Assembly: GCA_945910005.1 (NCBI GenBank)
Contig: OX246747.1
Span: 10,852,225-10,916,224, forward strand
Length of the DNA: 64,000 nt
Source: Isoperla grammatica
Lineage: Eukaryota > Arthropoda > Insecta > Plecoptera > Perlodidae
Direction of reading: 5' to 3'
The notes under the pieces were generated by a model. That model was not told the DNA's origin and searched no databases. It worked only from the letters and a program-made list of their open reading frames with translations. Made by a program: the position numbers and the translations under genes. Of the stretch, positions 22,790-34,324 are shown one piece after another (positions within the stretch are counted from its first letter, which is position 1; every line of letters begins with the position of its first letter).

Positions 22790-24391
22790 ATATGAATATG
22801 AATATGAATATGAATCTTTATTGAAGTACAATCTTGAGTGTATAACACTCTTTACAGATTTTGTAGTATATTTTTGGTAATATGCTTAATTGATAATCCT
22901 AGTTCTAATATAAGACTTAACTAAGATAAAATTAGAAGTGTAATTACATTGGTATGTTTACTAATGAGCTATGTTTATAATAAAGGCCTAAAACTAAAAC
23001 TGACACTTAAAAGTAATTATACATTTAAAAGTAATATAGTGTTAATCAAGAAGTAAAGAAAGGAAGATAATATAAACTAATTAAAATATGTAAATGCATC
23101 ATACTGAAGTGAGACAAAAAAAAAAACACAAGCACAAAGAAAATGCAAAACAAAAAAGAAGAAAGAAAAACAGAATGTGTACAGAGCAACAGCTGCGTTA
23201 CATAAGAATTCTCCATCTCGATTCTTATAGAGGTTAACATATTATATTGTAGTTAGAGCTTGTTGAAGAGTTGATTTAATAAAAGAAATAAAGAAATAAA
23301 GAAAACAGCAGTATAAAATGAGGGACAGGGAAGTGTTGGGTAGATGTGGTTGATTTCAGAAGCAGTTCTTAATTTTCGTTAGGAGATGTTTTTTCAGTGA
23401 TTTTTTAAAGAGTGCACTATTCATACTCTTACAGGCTGTGGGTAAGTTGTTATATAGCCTGTATCCTGAGTGAGTGATGCTAAGTTTACCTTTATTAGTG
23501 CTATTTATATTTTGTAGGTGAAGGTTATCTTTGGTTCGAGTGTTGTGATTATGATAGTAGGAGTTGGTTGTTAGTAATAGATTGGAAAGTATGACACCAT
23601 GTAATTTGTTATGTATGAAGATACAAGTCTGGTATTCATTGATGACTTGGGTAGGTAATATTTTTGAATTGCCATATAAATCAGATCTGTGTGTAGAGTA
23701 CGGTAGATTAAAAATGTTTCTAATTGCTCTATTTTGGATAGTGTTAAGACCTTTTAGCTTATACTTAGGTGATTGACCCCAGATAATATTCATGTATTGA
23801 ATATGGCTATGAATGTACGAGTAGTAAATAGAAGTCAGGGTTGATGGTTTTATTATTATGGAAAGTCTACATATTACTCCTGTTATTGGAGAAATCTTTT
23901 TACATATTTTGTCTATCTGAAGATCCCATTTCAGATTGTTTTGAAGAATGAGGCCCAAATATTTTACGCTTGTTACTCGTTCTATGATTGTATTACTTAT
24001 TATTAGATTATTAATGTATGATGATTCATCAAAAAATTTGCTGCAAAATATCATGTAGTTTGATTTTGATACGTTTAAGGATAATTTGTTTTTATTGAGC
24101 CATTGTGTTAATATTACGATATCAAATTTCATGCTATTAATAAGATCCGATAGAGTTTTGCTGTAGTAAAATATATTTGTGTCATCAGCAAAGGCCTGAA
24201 GTAGGCCCTTGATCCCAGATTGGTATAAATCATTGATGTATATGAGAAAAAGTAAGGGTCCCAACACAGAGCCTTGAGGGACTCCACATGTTATGATTTC
24301 CTTGCTACTCGATATTGTTCCTATGTTGACATATTGTTTTCTGTTAGTTAAGTAATTAGAAAACCAGGTGAGCGCAATACCTCTTACACCG
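22790..24391 (-). mobile_element. 5'-truncated LINE with RT domain (3' part of pol and 3' UTR)
   Basis: A minus-strand frame from about 24391 to 23356 reads GIALTWFSNYL, GVPQGSVLGPLLFLIYINDL, AFADDTNIFY (RT catalytic FADD), LNVSKSNYMIFCSK and VKYLGLILQNNLKWDLQI. These are RT motifs of a Jockey/CR1-like non-LTR element, with the C-terminal LYNNLP segment near 23440. The frame ends at 23356. The 3' untranslated region runs to 22790, with AATAAAG and a TTCATA repeat tail. No break is seen within the coding part present. The upstream endonuclease and RT N-terminus are missing, as in typical 5' truncation. Confidence 0.88.
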
Positions 24392-24399
24392 TATTATAC

Positions 24400-26337
24400 A
24401 TATTTATCGTAAAATTTGTTAAACGCAACCACAAGTTAAACGTTTCAAAATTTCGCGCCTATTCCGAATGTGGCTGCAAACCGCGTTGCACCAATGTGCT
24501 ACAACGTGAGGAACTTTATGAGTCCGGGCCTCCAGTCCTTCAGCCCCGTGGTGAAAACCAGGATTGTCCCGAGTTTATATTCACCTTATATCAGTGTCCT
24601 GGAACTGTCTCGAAAACTAAAAATACCAAAACTTCTTATTTATTGTAAGACTGCATTAATTTTGTTCCAGTAACTACAATGCCACTAAATGCTTGGAGCT
24701 CTAACGCCGTTCTCTGTGATAATCTACCGCATGCCTAGTGGGATATGATATGATTCTTGCAATGATAGACACGAGGGGATGAAGAACCCCCAACCCCCCT
24801 TGAATTGTTGCTGACATTTCGCTACCTGTGAAACCTTTCTGCACACATGCACAGGATTGTTTTGTTGTAGTCAAATATTTTAACATGGGGATGATTATGA
24901 AACATCTCTCCCTTGTCAGTAATCTTTGCCGCTATATTTAGGCCTACATCTTGTGATACAAAGCTCATTTGAATTACAATAGGGAGCTTGCAATAACGTC
25001 ATTTCCGGTATCGCACGGAAGCCATACTGAGGTACTCTGTAAACATTTGTTTACGTTCTTCCGACACTGCATTGTTGCAATATTGCAGATGTCCTTTGAC
25101 TGACACATCAACTGTTTTCAAACAAAGGTTCCGTGTTATGACTGAAAACAAAATAAGAACTCGTAAACTCTGTTTGAAGACAATCATTTGCATATATTAT
25201 CATTTTCTTGAACTTTTACCTGCACACATCAATCTATACGGCTTGAAACTGTGATATTTCCTGGATAATCTATGTGTCTTCTATTAAAAGAACAAATGTA
25301 AACAAGCAATGTGTACCTCATAATGGCCGCCACGTGACGTCTATTGAAAGCTACCTATATTTATTTTTCTTATGTTTCAGAAGCTGCTTTGGTAAAATTC
25401 CAAACCATTAAAAGGGGCAACATCTAAAGATTTACTAATAACTTGTGTCACTTTGTACTTTGTACTGTGTGTATCTATTATGTAGCTTTCAGAAATATTT
25501 TTTTAAATAAATCGTGCTATGTCATGTAAATGAAAAAATTAATTTTAATTTACCTTCCAAATACATTCCAAAATATATACTCCAAAATAGATAATTAATA
25601 GGTTATGCATAATATGTTTCAAATTTATTACACATAATGCATTGTGAACAAATACTCCAAAGTAGATTATTAATACATTATAAAGAATGTGTTTTAAATA
25701 TATTACACACAATAGATTATCAATAGCTTTACATGAATAGATGAACAATACATTACCTTTGATGTCTTAAATTATTGTTTCAATTAATACAAATAAAACA
25801 CATTTTCCCATGTATATTATTAATTCATTTAAGAAAATGATTCATAAACATTTTATGAACTCTTTCATAATTCATTGTGTAATAGCTTTCAAATCTATTG
25901 TAAATCCTTTTTAAATATAAGACATTGGGCTAAATTAGAAATTTATTTTAAGTAGCCCATATCAAAATACATTTTACATAATACATTTCTGTGATGAAAT
26001 ACATTTTATAAAACATATTATACATTTTTTTTTCGTGTGGGGAGGGCAGCTCGAGGTGTAACGCTGCTGACTGCAAGCGGCGTAGTCGCACTTACTACTT
26101 CTGAAACCAAACCAAATGTTTTATGTATGTTATTTTTGGGGAAATGTATAGCCTTAGTTGGACAAATAATGCTGCAACTTCAACTACTACTTTTACTGAT
26201 GTAGAAAGAGCAAAATCACACAATGTTTTTCTTTAACACTTAACAGTTGAATTTGTAGAAGTCTGGTGTCTATTTGACCAGATTTTTCAGAGCAATTTAG
26301 TCTAGATTGTCACCATCATCATTAGACGAAGACTTAG
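24400..26337. other. AT-rich, no gene recognised
   Basis: No domain, exon or RNA gene is supported. 26035-26330 is homologous to 34735-35400, placing it in the tandemly duplicated unit that carries the Ig exons. Confidence 0.55.
25560..25740. repeat. Imperfect AT-rich tandem duplication, about 84 bp
   Basis: Two diverged copies, each with CCAAA.TAGAT.ATTAATA, then TATTACACA.AATG/GATT. The duplication is visible as a repeated 28-residue pattern on the minus strand. Non-coding in my view. Confidence 0.5.
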
Positions 26338-26350
26338 ACTAAGTTCAGAA

Positions 26351-26437
26351 TGATTGATTATTGGGGCTTGACGTCTCATATTTATGCAACGATGGCTAAT
26401 CGAGACGATGAGCGGGTGATAATGAAGATGAGAAAGA
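26351..26437 (-). mobile_element. 5'-truncated SINE (A), 87 bp
   Basis: Only the 3' part of the main SINE is present. It is flanked by 11-bp direct repeats TAAGTTCAGAA (26340-26350 and 26438-26448). The paralogous site near 37167 lacks it, which gives an empty-site comparison. Confidence 0.88.
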
Positions 26438-27004
26438 TAAGTTCAGAAGATATGCACCTCTTTTCTACACAATGTAAAACAATCACATTAATAACGACAA
26501 TGACTGCACTGTTATCGTTTATTCATACCCTCTACAGTACTGGTCGATCGGACATCATAGTCGATTGATGGACTCAAAATGTTGGCATCGAGCTTAGATT
26601 AGCCAGGAAACCTGGGAACCTCTAACAGAAAATTATCTGTGCGACGAACTCGATTTAGCATTCATCAATCAACAGAAATAAAAAATTCCTATTTCAATGT
26701 TATGATCGGTTTCATAAGGTACGAATTATACATCTTCGACGACGCTCATTGGGAGGAAGGTGTGAAGTAAGCAGATATCTCTAGTTCGACATAATTTGAA
26801 GCTCTACCCCGTAGTTACGTACCCAAGACCCAAGCATAACAAACGTGACATTATAAATGATATTATATATGAAATCTGTGTGAAAATATTATATGATTGT
26901 CGGGTTGTAAGGGGGGTAGGCGGTGGTCACAAAGCCATGGAGGGAAGCGGCATCAAACTGAGAAAATATCAGTTCTGCACAACATGTGTACAAACATACC
27001 TTAG

Positions 27005-27319
27005 CAGTGAATGAGATCGTCTCCGTCGCCTCCAACGGCTGGGCCAATGCCACATGAGATACAACACACTTTAGGACCTTGCCGTTGTCCTTAGTCTGCA
27101 GGGTGAGTGTGAGTCTCTGCATGATCAATCCCTTCATCCAGGGCCACCTCCACGCGTCCTGAGGATTGCCTAGAAAGTCCACCATTGTATCCTTGCGGAT
27201 TACATCATCTCCCAGGATCCAGGATATGTTGGCGACAGGACGAGCCCCCTTCACCTCACAGGTGGCCGTGACACTGGCCTCCGTGTACACAACGCTCAGC
27301 GTTGGTGCGCTGGGGGGAC
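27005..27319 (-). CDS. Ig-like (C2-type) exon, Ig3 of set 1
   Basis: One exon of 315 bases encoding a C2-like Ig domain. GPPSAPTLSVVYTE, then SVTATCEVKGARP (first Cys), NISWILGDDV (core Trp), LTLTLQTKDNGKVLKCVVSH (second Cys). Acceptor TTCAG at 27322-27320, phase 1. The donor position used by the paralogue (27003-27004) reads CT instead of GT. The next possible donor is AAG|GTATG, 5 bases further (exon end 27000), which would change the downstream frame. The domain is otherwise open and conserved against 37732-38046. The role is probably adhesion or recognition at the cell surface or outside the cell, inferred from domain type only. Confidence 0.8.
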
Positions 27320-28515
27320 CTGAAGCATGACATAGCAACACTGAGACATACAATCATCTAGCCTCGTGCAGCTCACAGGTGACCGTGTAGACAACACTCA
27401 GGGTTGGTGCGCTGGGGGGACCTGAAGCATGACATAGCAACACTGAGACATACAATCATCTAGCCTCGTTCAGCTCACAGGTGGCCGTGTAGACAACACT
27501 CAGGGTTGGTGCGCTGGGGGGACCTGAAGCATGACATAGCAACACTGAGACATACAATCATCTAGCCTCGTGCAGCTCACAGGTGACCGTGTAGACAACA
27601 CTCAGGGTTGGTGCGCTGGGGAAACCTGAAGCATGACATAGCAACACTGAGACATACAATCATCTAGCCTCGTGCAGCTCACAGGTGGCCGTGTAGACAA
27701 CACTCAGGGTTGGTGCGCTGGGGAAACCTGAAGCATGACATAGCAACACTGAGACATACAATCATCTAGCCTCGTGCAGCTCACAGGTGACCGTGTAGAC
27801 AACACTCAGGGTTGGTGCGCTGGGGAAACCTGAAGCATGACATAGCAGCACTGAGACATACAATCATCTAACCTCGTGCAGCTCACAGGTGGCCGTGTAG
27901 ACAACACACAGGGTTGGTGCGCTGGGGGGACCTGAAGCATGACAAAGCAACACTGAGACATACAATCATCTAGCCTCGTGCAGCTCACAGGTGGCCGTGT
28001 AGACAACACACAGGGTTGGTGCGCTGGGGGGACCTGAAGCATGACAAAGCAACACTGAGACATACAATCATCTAGCCTCGTGCAGCTCACAGGTGGCCGT
28101 GTAGACAACACTCAGGGTTGGTGCGCTGGGGGGACCTGAAGCATGACATAGCAACACTGAGACATACAATCATCTAACCTCGTGCAGCTCACAGGTGGCC
28201 GTGTAGACAACACACAGGGTTGGTGCGCTGGGGGGACCTGAAGCATGACAAAGCAACACTGAGACATACAATCATCTAGCCTCGTGCAGCTCACAGGTGG
28301 CCGTGTAGACAACACTCAGGGTTGGTGCGCTGGGGGGACCTGAAGCATGACATAGCAACACTGAGACATACAATCATCTAGCCTCGTGCAGCTCACAGGT
28401 GGCCGTGTAGACAACACACAGGGTTGGTGCGCTGGGGGGACCTGAAGCATGACATAGCAACACTGAGACATACAATTATCTAGCCCCGTGTAGCTCACAG
28501 GTGGCCGTGTAGACA
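27320..28515 (-). repeat. 102-bp tandem repeat carrying splice acceptors
   Basis: Eleven units upstream (minus strand) of the Ig3 exon, period 102 bp (acceptor-linked motif at 27318, then 27420, 27522 and so on to 28440). Each unit contains the intron end ATGTCATGCTTCAG, the first 13 codons of the Ig3 exon, a 15-bp deletion, a few more codons including the Cys, and then an in-frame TGA. Three units have GGAAA for GGGGG at the exon start. A paralogous array of two units lies at 38047-38310. Confidence 0.95.
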
Positions 28516-28529
28516 ACCCTTGGGGTTGG

Positions 28530-29330
28530 TCTACTACTATTTACAATACGTGTAAGGCCTTTATGCAACATAAGGGCCTAAATCTCAGCTAGTTATACAG
28601 ATTGAAAGTCGAAAAGGGTTTCAATCGATTAAGAAGTATGATTACGATTTTGAAAACAGCTCACATATAGGGTCCTCCTACAACTAGTCAAAATGAAGGT
28701 TAGTGTTTTATACAACAAAAGGACTGATATCTCAGTTATCAGTCAGTTTTTTCAGATAGACGGTCAAAAATTGGTTGCAATTGATTTGGACTAACGAGTA
28801 CCATACTAAAATTACTTTACAGTGGGGGTCTAGCCACTACTAGTCACAATGTAGGTAAGTGTTTTATACAACAAAAGGGCCCATATTACAGTCTGTTTTA
28901 CACATAGACCTTCGAAAATTGTTTAATTGATTAGATATATGATAACCGTTCTAAAAACAAATCACAGTAGGGGTCTAGATAAAACTAGTTACAATGTGAG
29001 TTAGGCCCTAATTCATGAACAGGGCCCAAGTCTCAGTCACTTTTACAGCTAGGAGGTCGAAAATAGTTTTAATCGATTAAACGTATCATAACGATTTTAT
29101 AGACAGCTCACAGTGGGGGTTTAGCTATAACTAGTCAAAATGCAGGGTACCCTCTAATACAACCAAAGCGCTCATATCTTGGTCAGTTCTACAGAAAGCA
29201 GGTCGGAAGTAGTTTAAATCTTTTTTGAAGTGTTATAACCGTTCTTAAAACACCTCTTAGTGGAGGTCTAGCTACAATTAGTCACACTGTGTGTTAGGCC
29301 CTAATATAACAATGGACCCCATAACATAAC
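28530..29330 (-). repeat. Degenerate tandem repeat, about 146-bp period
   Basis: Intron between Ig2 and Ig3. A motif like GGGGTCTAGCTACAACTAGT recurs at about 28671, 28826, 28971, 29117 and 29262. A shorter version is at 38310-38650 in the second set. Old, non-coding. Confidence 0.75.
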
Positions 29331-29572
29331 GCACATGTGCATTGAAGATAGATGGGTTCTGACATCGGAGTTAATATCCAGGTCAATAATATTCAAAATA
29401 TCACAAAACTGTATTGAAGTATTGTATTATTAAATTTAAATTGTAAAGTGTTATTTATTGAACCATACAATAAGGGAAAGTAATTTCTAAAACAGGTTTT
29501 TGTAGCTGCCTTGAGTCTTGACCATTTATTGACTGAACAGTGACAAAGTGGTAGTCTTGTTGGTAAACCTAC

Positions 29573-29893
29573 TTGCTACAATGAGAGTCATGTATCTGGA
29601 ATCCATCTTGCTCCCGGCCACGCTGATCCAACCCCTGACCGGCCCGTTGTCCTCCTCGCTGACGTTGCTCACAGCCAGACCGCACTCGCCGCTCTGCAGT
29701 CCAGCCCCCAGGTAGCGATGCCGGCCGGCGCTGCGGGCAGACTCGGATCCCCGGTAGAAGTAAAGCTCCTTGCCTGGCGGGAAGAAGAAGCAGTAGCCCA
29801 ACGGTTCCTGCGCCTTCAACACGATCCTCGCCTCCCCGCCCTGGAGAACGACGGCCTCCCTCGGTGTCAGGGTGTGAGAGATGGGGTCCCAGT
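29573..29893 (-). CDS. Ig-like exon, Ig2 of set 1
   Basis: A 321-base exon, phase 1 at both ends (acceptor GGTTACAG before 29893, donor GCAA|GTAGGT at 29573). It encodes a V-like domain: REAVVLQGGEARIVLKAQEP, GYCFFFPPGK, RYLGAGLQSGECGLAVSNV, EEDNG. The pattern C-x-F-x-x-P-x-G ... GxGLxxGxCGL is one I associate with arthropod extracellular Ig proteins. The Cys expected in strand B is Lys (VLKAQ) and the one expected after 'DxGxWxC' is absent, so the canonical disulfide is lost while the second Cys pair remains. The same is true of the paralogue at 38907-39227. Confidence 0.82.
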
Positions 29894-29999
29894 CTGTAAC
29901 CAGGGAGCAGATATACAACACTCCTATAGTGATGTTTGTGTTACAGTCCATACCAACGCAGTAACAATAAATTTCTTGCTGACTTTCAGTTTATTTTAT

Positions 30000-30290
30000 T
30001 TTACTTTTGGTATTTTAATGTTTATGTTATTATTTTTGAAAGTTTGTTTTGTGGGCAACGACGAACTCTGCAACTAGTTCATACGTTGTTGAGATGGTTT
30101 ACCGTAGGACACATTTGTTATGTTATTTTTGTCGATCCTTGCTATGTCGGTTACAAGACCCAGTTCCGCCAAGACTAGTATTAATCTAGGGAAATTCGAC
30201 TGAACTCAAAAATCAACTAACCCCTAAAGAAATTGAACAGTAGGTTTTATGGTATCATAGTCATTAGAAAATTGAGCTCCATAACATATC
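30000..30290. other. Intronic sequence shared with 41050-41330
   Basis: TTTGTGGGCAACGACGAAC and AACTAGTTCATACG at 30050-30090 are contiguous here but separated by a SINE at 41110-41330, so this is the unfilled paralogous site. Confidence 0.65.
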
Positions 30291-30291
30291 C

Positions 30292-30322
30292 AAAATCCGC
30301 TTATATCATATAAGCGGATTTT
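30292..30322. repeat. Perfect 14-bp inverted repeat with 3-base loop
   Basis: AAAATCCGCTTATA at 30292-30305, loop TCA, then its exact complement at 30309-30322. It could be a hairpin or the remains of a small foldback element. No other feature explains it. Confidence 0.8.
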
Positions 30323-30614
30323 AGATATGGCGGTTTTTGGACAGTGGCGCTGGAACAGGGGCGGGGGGCAGGGGGGGCACCTACCCCTCCTGGACTTCGA
30401 GAGGGGGGGGGGCAATAATAGTGATTTGTCCACCCTAGAACTAGAGTATTCTTCTAATATTTAATGTTTAAAAAATGTATAATACTGTTATTTTATTAAC
30501 ATATCTTGTTACAGTCATGTATGCGCTTTTAAAAGCTTCCGCAAACGAGGTAGCGAAACACATTCTTCTTTGAAATCTGAAGGTGTGAGATAAAGACCTT
30601 CTGCACGTGCGTGC

Positions 30615-31666
30615 CATTAACTATGTTTACATGGCGTATTGAGTATTGAATTGGGTTTGAATTGGATTCAGATCGATGCGTTTACATGACCCGAATAAAT
30701 CACGCACTCAGTTCGTTTTCAATACAAAGCGATTGCAATCTAGCGGTGTTTTTATGAACTTCTTATCCACTGCCATATTTAATCTGGCTATCAGAAAGTG
30801 GATGCACTAGGGGGTGTTACGCAGGTGGTTGTACCATAACCTTACTTTTGTTTTGTTTTTTGTCATGTTACCTCTTCACACGACCACACGTTTCGTTTAG
30901 ACATTACTTGATTGATTGATTAATGGGGCTTAACGTCTCATATTTATGCAACGATGGCTAATCGAGACGATGAGCGGGTGATAATGAAGATGAGAAAGAT
31001 GATAATGAAGAATAAAGCCACATCCGAATCAGATCCATTGTACGTTGCGTGAGTCGTCATACGGGAGTCCAGCAAGGGAGGGCAGGGCCAAGTGGGAGGA
31101 GAAATATTCAATGGGACAGTGGGGGGAAAGGGGATTGGGGTGTGGACTGCACTTCGTCTGACTTCTCCTCCTCGACCAGTCCGGCTTGGGTGGCCCTACC
31201 AGAAGCATACGCTTCCGCCGGCATAGCTCTCGGGATCAACAAAGCACGCAAACCTGCCCACCACGATAAGGTTGCAGTCCCTGGGCAGGTTAGACATTAC
31301 TGCTCGTTTATTTAAGTAAACACGCACAGTCCGACGTCTGTGTTCGCGGTATGACGCTTTAAACCGCGGGCTGATCGCCGTAACTTGTCACAAAACACAC
31401 GTACAACATAACAACCCATGATCTAATAATATCTCTCGTAGTAACGAGAAATATTGTTAGATCATGATAACAACCTTGGTGAATTCGATACGATACTAGA
31501 AAGTCGTTTACATGCACAGATTCAATACAATCCCTCAATATGATCCCAGCTTTTAGGGGATTGGATTCAACCGATCCAGTCCGAGTTTAAAGTGTTTACA
31601 TGGAGGATTGAACAGCCGGATCGTACTCAATACCGTATTGAATCCTCCATGTAAACATGGCTAATG
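30615..31666. mobile_element. DNA transposon or MITE with GTTTACATGG termini
   Basis: The left end CATTAACTATGTTTACATGG (30615) is matched by the inverted right end CCATGTAAACATGGCTAATG (to 31666). Further inverted sub-terminal similarity (GTATTGAGT..TTGAAT) lies inside. There is no transposase frame, so it is non-autonomous or decayed. A SINE (30909-31289) has inserted within it. Confidence 0.6.
30909..31289 (-). mobile_element. SINE, main subfamily (A), full length
   Basis: 381 bp, flanked by 12-bp direct repeats TTAGACATTACT at 30897-30908 and 31290-31301. Its 5' end CCTGCCCAGG lies exactly against the right repeat. It is nested in the DNA element 30615-31666, hence younger. Confidence 0.93.
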
Positions 31667-31719
31667 TGTGTGTGTTGCACCTTGCACTGGTTGCACTGAA
31701 TAGATGTTTAGGAATATGA

Positions 31720-32017
31720 GAACGATTGATTAATGGGGCTTAACGTCTCATATTTCTGCAACAATGGCCAATCGAGACGATGAGCGGGTGACAATGAAGA
31801 TGAGAAAGATGACGATGAAGAATAAAGCCATATCCGAATCAGATCCATTGCACGCCGCGTGGGTCGTCATACGGGAGTCCAGCAAGGGAGGGCAGGGCCA
31901 AGTGGGAAGAGAAATATTTAGTGGGACAGTGGGGGGAAAGGGACAGGGTCTCTTTTTGTCGCCTCTTTCGACTAGCAGTTTCTCTGGGCCTATTCTACCC
32001 CGGGCCGAGACGAGCAT
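31720..32017 (-). mobile_element. SINE with a different 5' head (subfamily C)
   Basis: 298 bp. The 3' two-thirds match the main SINE, but from 31945 onward (5' on the sense strand) the head is replaced by unrelated sequence ending CGGCCCGGGGTAGAATAGGC and ATGCTCGTCT. Direct repeats GGAATATGA at 31711-31719 and 32018-32026 bracket the whole unit, so the chimera moved as one piece. Confidence 0.85.
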
Positions 32018-32048
32018 GGAATATGATAAAACTAGACACTGTTTCAGT

Positions 32049-32375
32049 AACTAGGAAAACGCTCTGTTTGACGCGTTGATAAGCGAGCGCGTCCATATCT
32101 ACGAACTTTTTGGCGAAAAGACCTCAAAGCTAATAAAAACAACAATGAACAGGTATTCAAGAATGCGCATTGCAAAAATGTTTCTAATTGCCATAGCAAT
32201 TGCACTTCCCGACATTGTTGAATGCAGTGCAATGTGCGTTGCTAAGAATTTTCGTTGTCATTCTGTCTAGTGTTTTCGCCGCGGTCCGCCACCATTACTA
32301 ACAATTATTGACAGCAATAGAAATGTTATTTCTGCCTCTAATAGAAATTTGATCGCGTGTGCCTGTGATACATTA
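32049..32375 (+). mobile_element. Truncated copy of the 0.73-kb AACTAGGAAAACGCTCTG element
   Basis: It begins AACTAGGAAAACGCTCTGTT and follows the copy at 61070-61798 for about 300 bases (GCGAGCGCGTCCATATCTACGAAC, CGGTCCGCCACC), then diverges. The GAGCGAAGCGAGCG end is absent. Confidence 0.75.
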
Positions 32376-32399
32376 TCCGTGATATACAGAAAGAAGAAA

Positions 32400-34324
32400 A
32401 AAAAAAGAATTTTTTTATTCACTGGGTGGATTTTTTTTGTTTAAAGGAATGTTGCATATAGTAAGGCAGACATTGTTGGCAATTACAAAGTGGCATTGTT
32501 TAGGTATTGCCGAACTTTGATCGTAGTTGGAGTTTTGACGAGGTGGTCAGTATGAATGGAGGATATATTCGTTAAGGTGATTGTCATTCAGTGTATAATT
32601 ATTTCTATATTCCTCATGAACATGACGAATATAAGAAATAGGCGGGTAATTGTGACATATATGGAAGGCGGGTATGGTTTTATCTAGGAAGCTTAGAAAA
32701 ACGAAGAGTTTTTTAAATTGTTAAAGTTGTTGTGTGTGAGGTTGCTAGGGAGAGAGACAGTTTAGTTAGTGTGTTGAAAGAAAGACCGACAGAACAATTT
32801 GATGTTGGGGTGGAGAGACAGATAGTTAGTGTGGAGTCAAAACAAATAAAGAGAATTATGGTTAGGATTATAGAATAACAGTTGGGTTGTGCATTACTAA
32901 GTGAAAGAAGTGAACTTGAAGACGAAAGCTGCTCGTGCCTACGAAGGGGAATTCCTCTTCGAGAACGACAGTCTTCGTGTTGAGCGAGCAGCGAAGCCAT
33001 CAAGGGTAAGTGCATGCCACTAAAGTAGAATATTACATAATATGTGTCTACTCGAGATTCGGGCTAGGGTATTTGACAAACTCAATCTTCTTTTCTTACC
33101 CTAACACTTTTTAAGATAAGTCCAGGAGAACTCATTCACTGTTCAACCAAATCTATTTAACATTTTTAAAATACGTTCATAATTACTCAGGTTTAAGACT
33201 GATAAATCGGGGTTTATAAATACAAATTTACGTTCAATATTTTTTTTTTAACTTAAATTCCTTTCTTTTTCGCCTCAACAATTATATTTCACTTAATTGA
33301 TACGTGTTTATGTTAAGTGTATCATAATCATACCTAACCTTTTTTTTAATTTTATTCTTCAGTTACTTAATGAATGCTAGAAGCCGTTTTGAAGCCCGGT
33401 AAAAGTGTACTTAAAGCAGAATGTGAACAGAAAAAACAATATATTAAAATACTTAAAGTATAATATTAAGATGCTGATGTATTTGTGTAAGTATTTTCAG
33501 GCTGATCGGTTTATATTTGTTAAATTTAAATAATGTTTTTATCTATAGTGGTTGCCATATCAACTAGCACAGCGGCAAATTTTGGGTTCAATCGTGGCTG
33601 GTTTATTGCACTCTTTGTACGAGGTTGTAAACTTCAATCACGTTGACGGGTTCTCCGACCAGCAAGATGCGACTAGATGCGTAGCTTCCAAAAACCAAGG
33701 TCCACTAGATCGCTTGTAGCGCGCGCGCAGCGGTCGCAATTACTCCGCTAGGAGTAAATCCAGTAGACCTTGCCAAAAACAAGTGACCTCCAATTATTTT
33801 GTCTTCAAATAAATAACCTAAAATCTAAGTTAACATCACGTACCGAATTTGAGGATCGCTAAACTTAATAATTAAAACTAAATAATTGTGTAACCTCGTT
33901 GATACAGTGGGGGGAGTAAAGTATTTTTTGCGCTGTCGTTGGAGGCCAATATGGCTTGGAGCTGCCTGTACTTCAAGGGATGGTGAGTACTTTGCAGAAG
34001 AAAGGCATGATTGACATTTATGGTCTCTAATAACACCAACAACTTCTTATGAGGTTTGATTTTACAACTGTGTAAGTTGCAATGGAAAATACTATAGACC
34101 CTACTGTCCGCTTAAAAGCTTATTTTCTTACATTTATCTTATGCGGATTATTGTAATTTCCCCTACACCATACAAAGATAAAGTCAAGTCCCAAACATGA
34201 TAAAAACCACCACGAACCGGGAACCAAGCCCTAATGCTTCTGCATTGGAATCAGGAATAAACTAAACCAACTAGACCAACGAGCCACCCAACGCGCTCAA
34301 GTGTGTGGAAACAGTGAAACTCAC
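32400..34324. other. No gene recognised
   Basis: Part of the Ig1-Ig2 intron of set 1. Contains GT/GA-rich and AT-rich stretches only. No exon or known element is supported. Confidence 0.5.

Noticed and set aside
27806..28516. Minus-strand open frames with a 34-residue Cys-containing repeat
   Set aside because: They are the out-of-phase reading of the 102-bp acceptor repeat. They include intron sequence and end within the array.
32713..33015. Minus-strand frame of 100 codons rich in Ser/Thr/Leu
   Set aside because: Low-complexity antisense of GT/GA-rich sequence, no splice context or similarity recognised.
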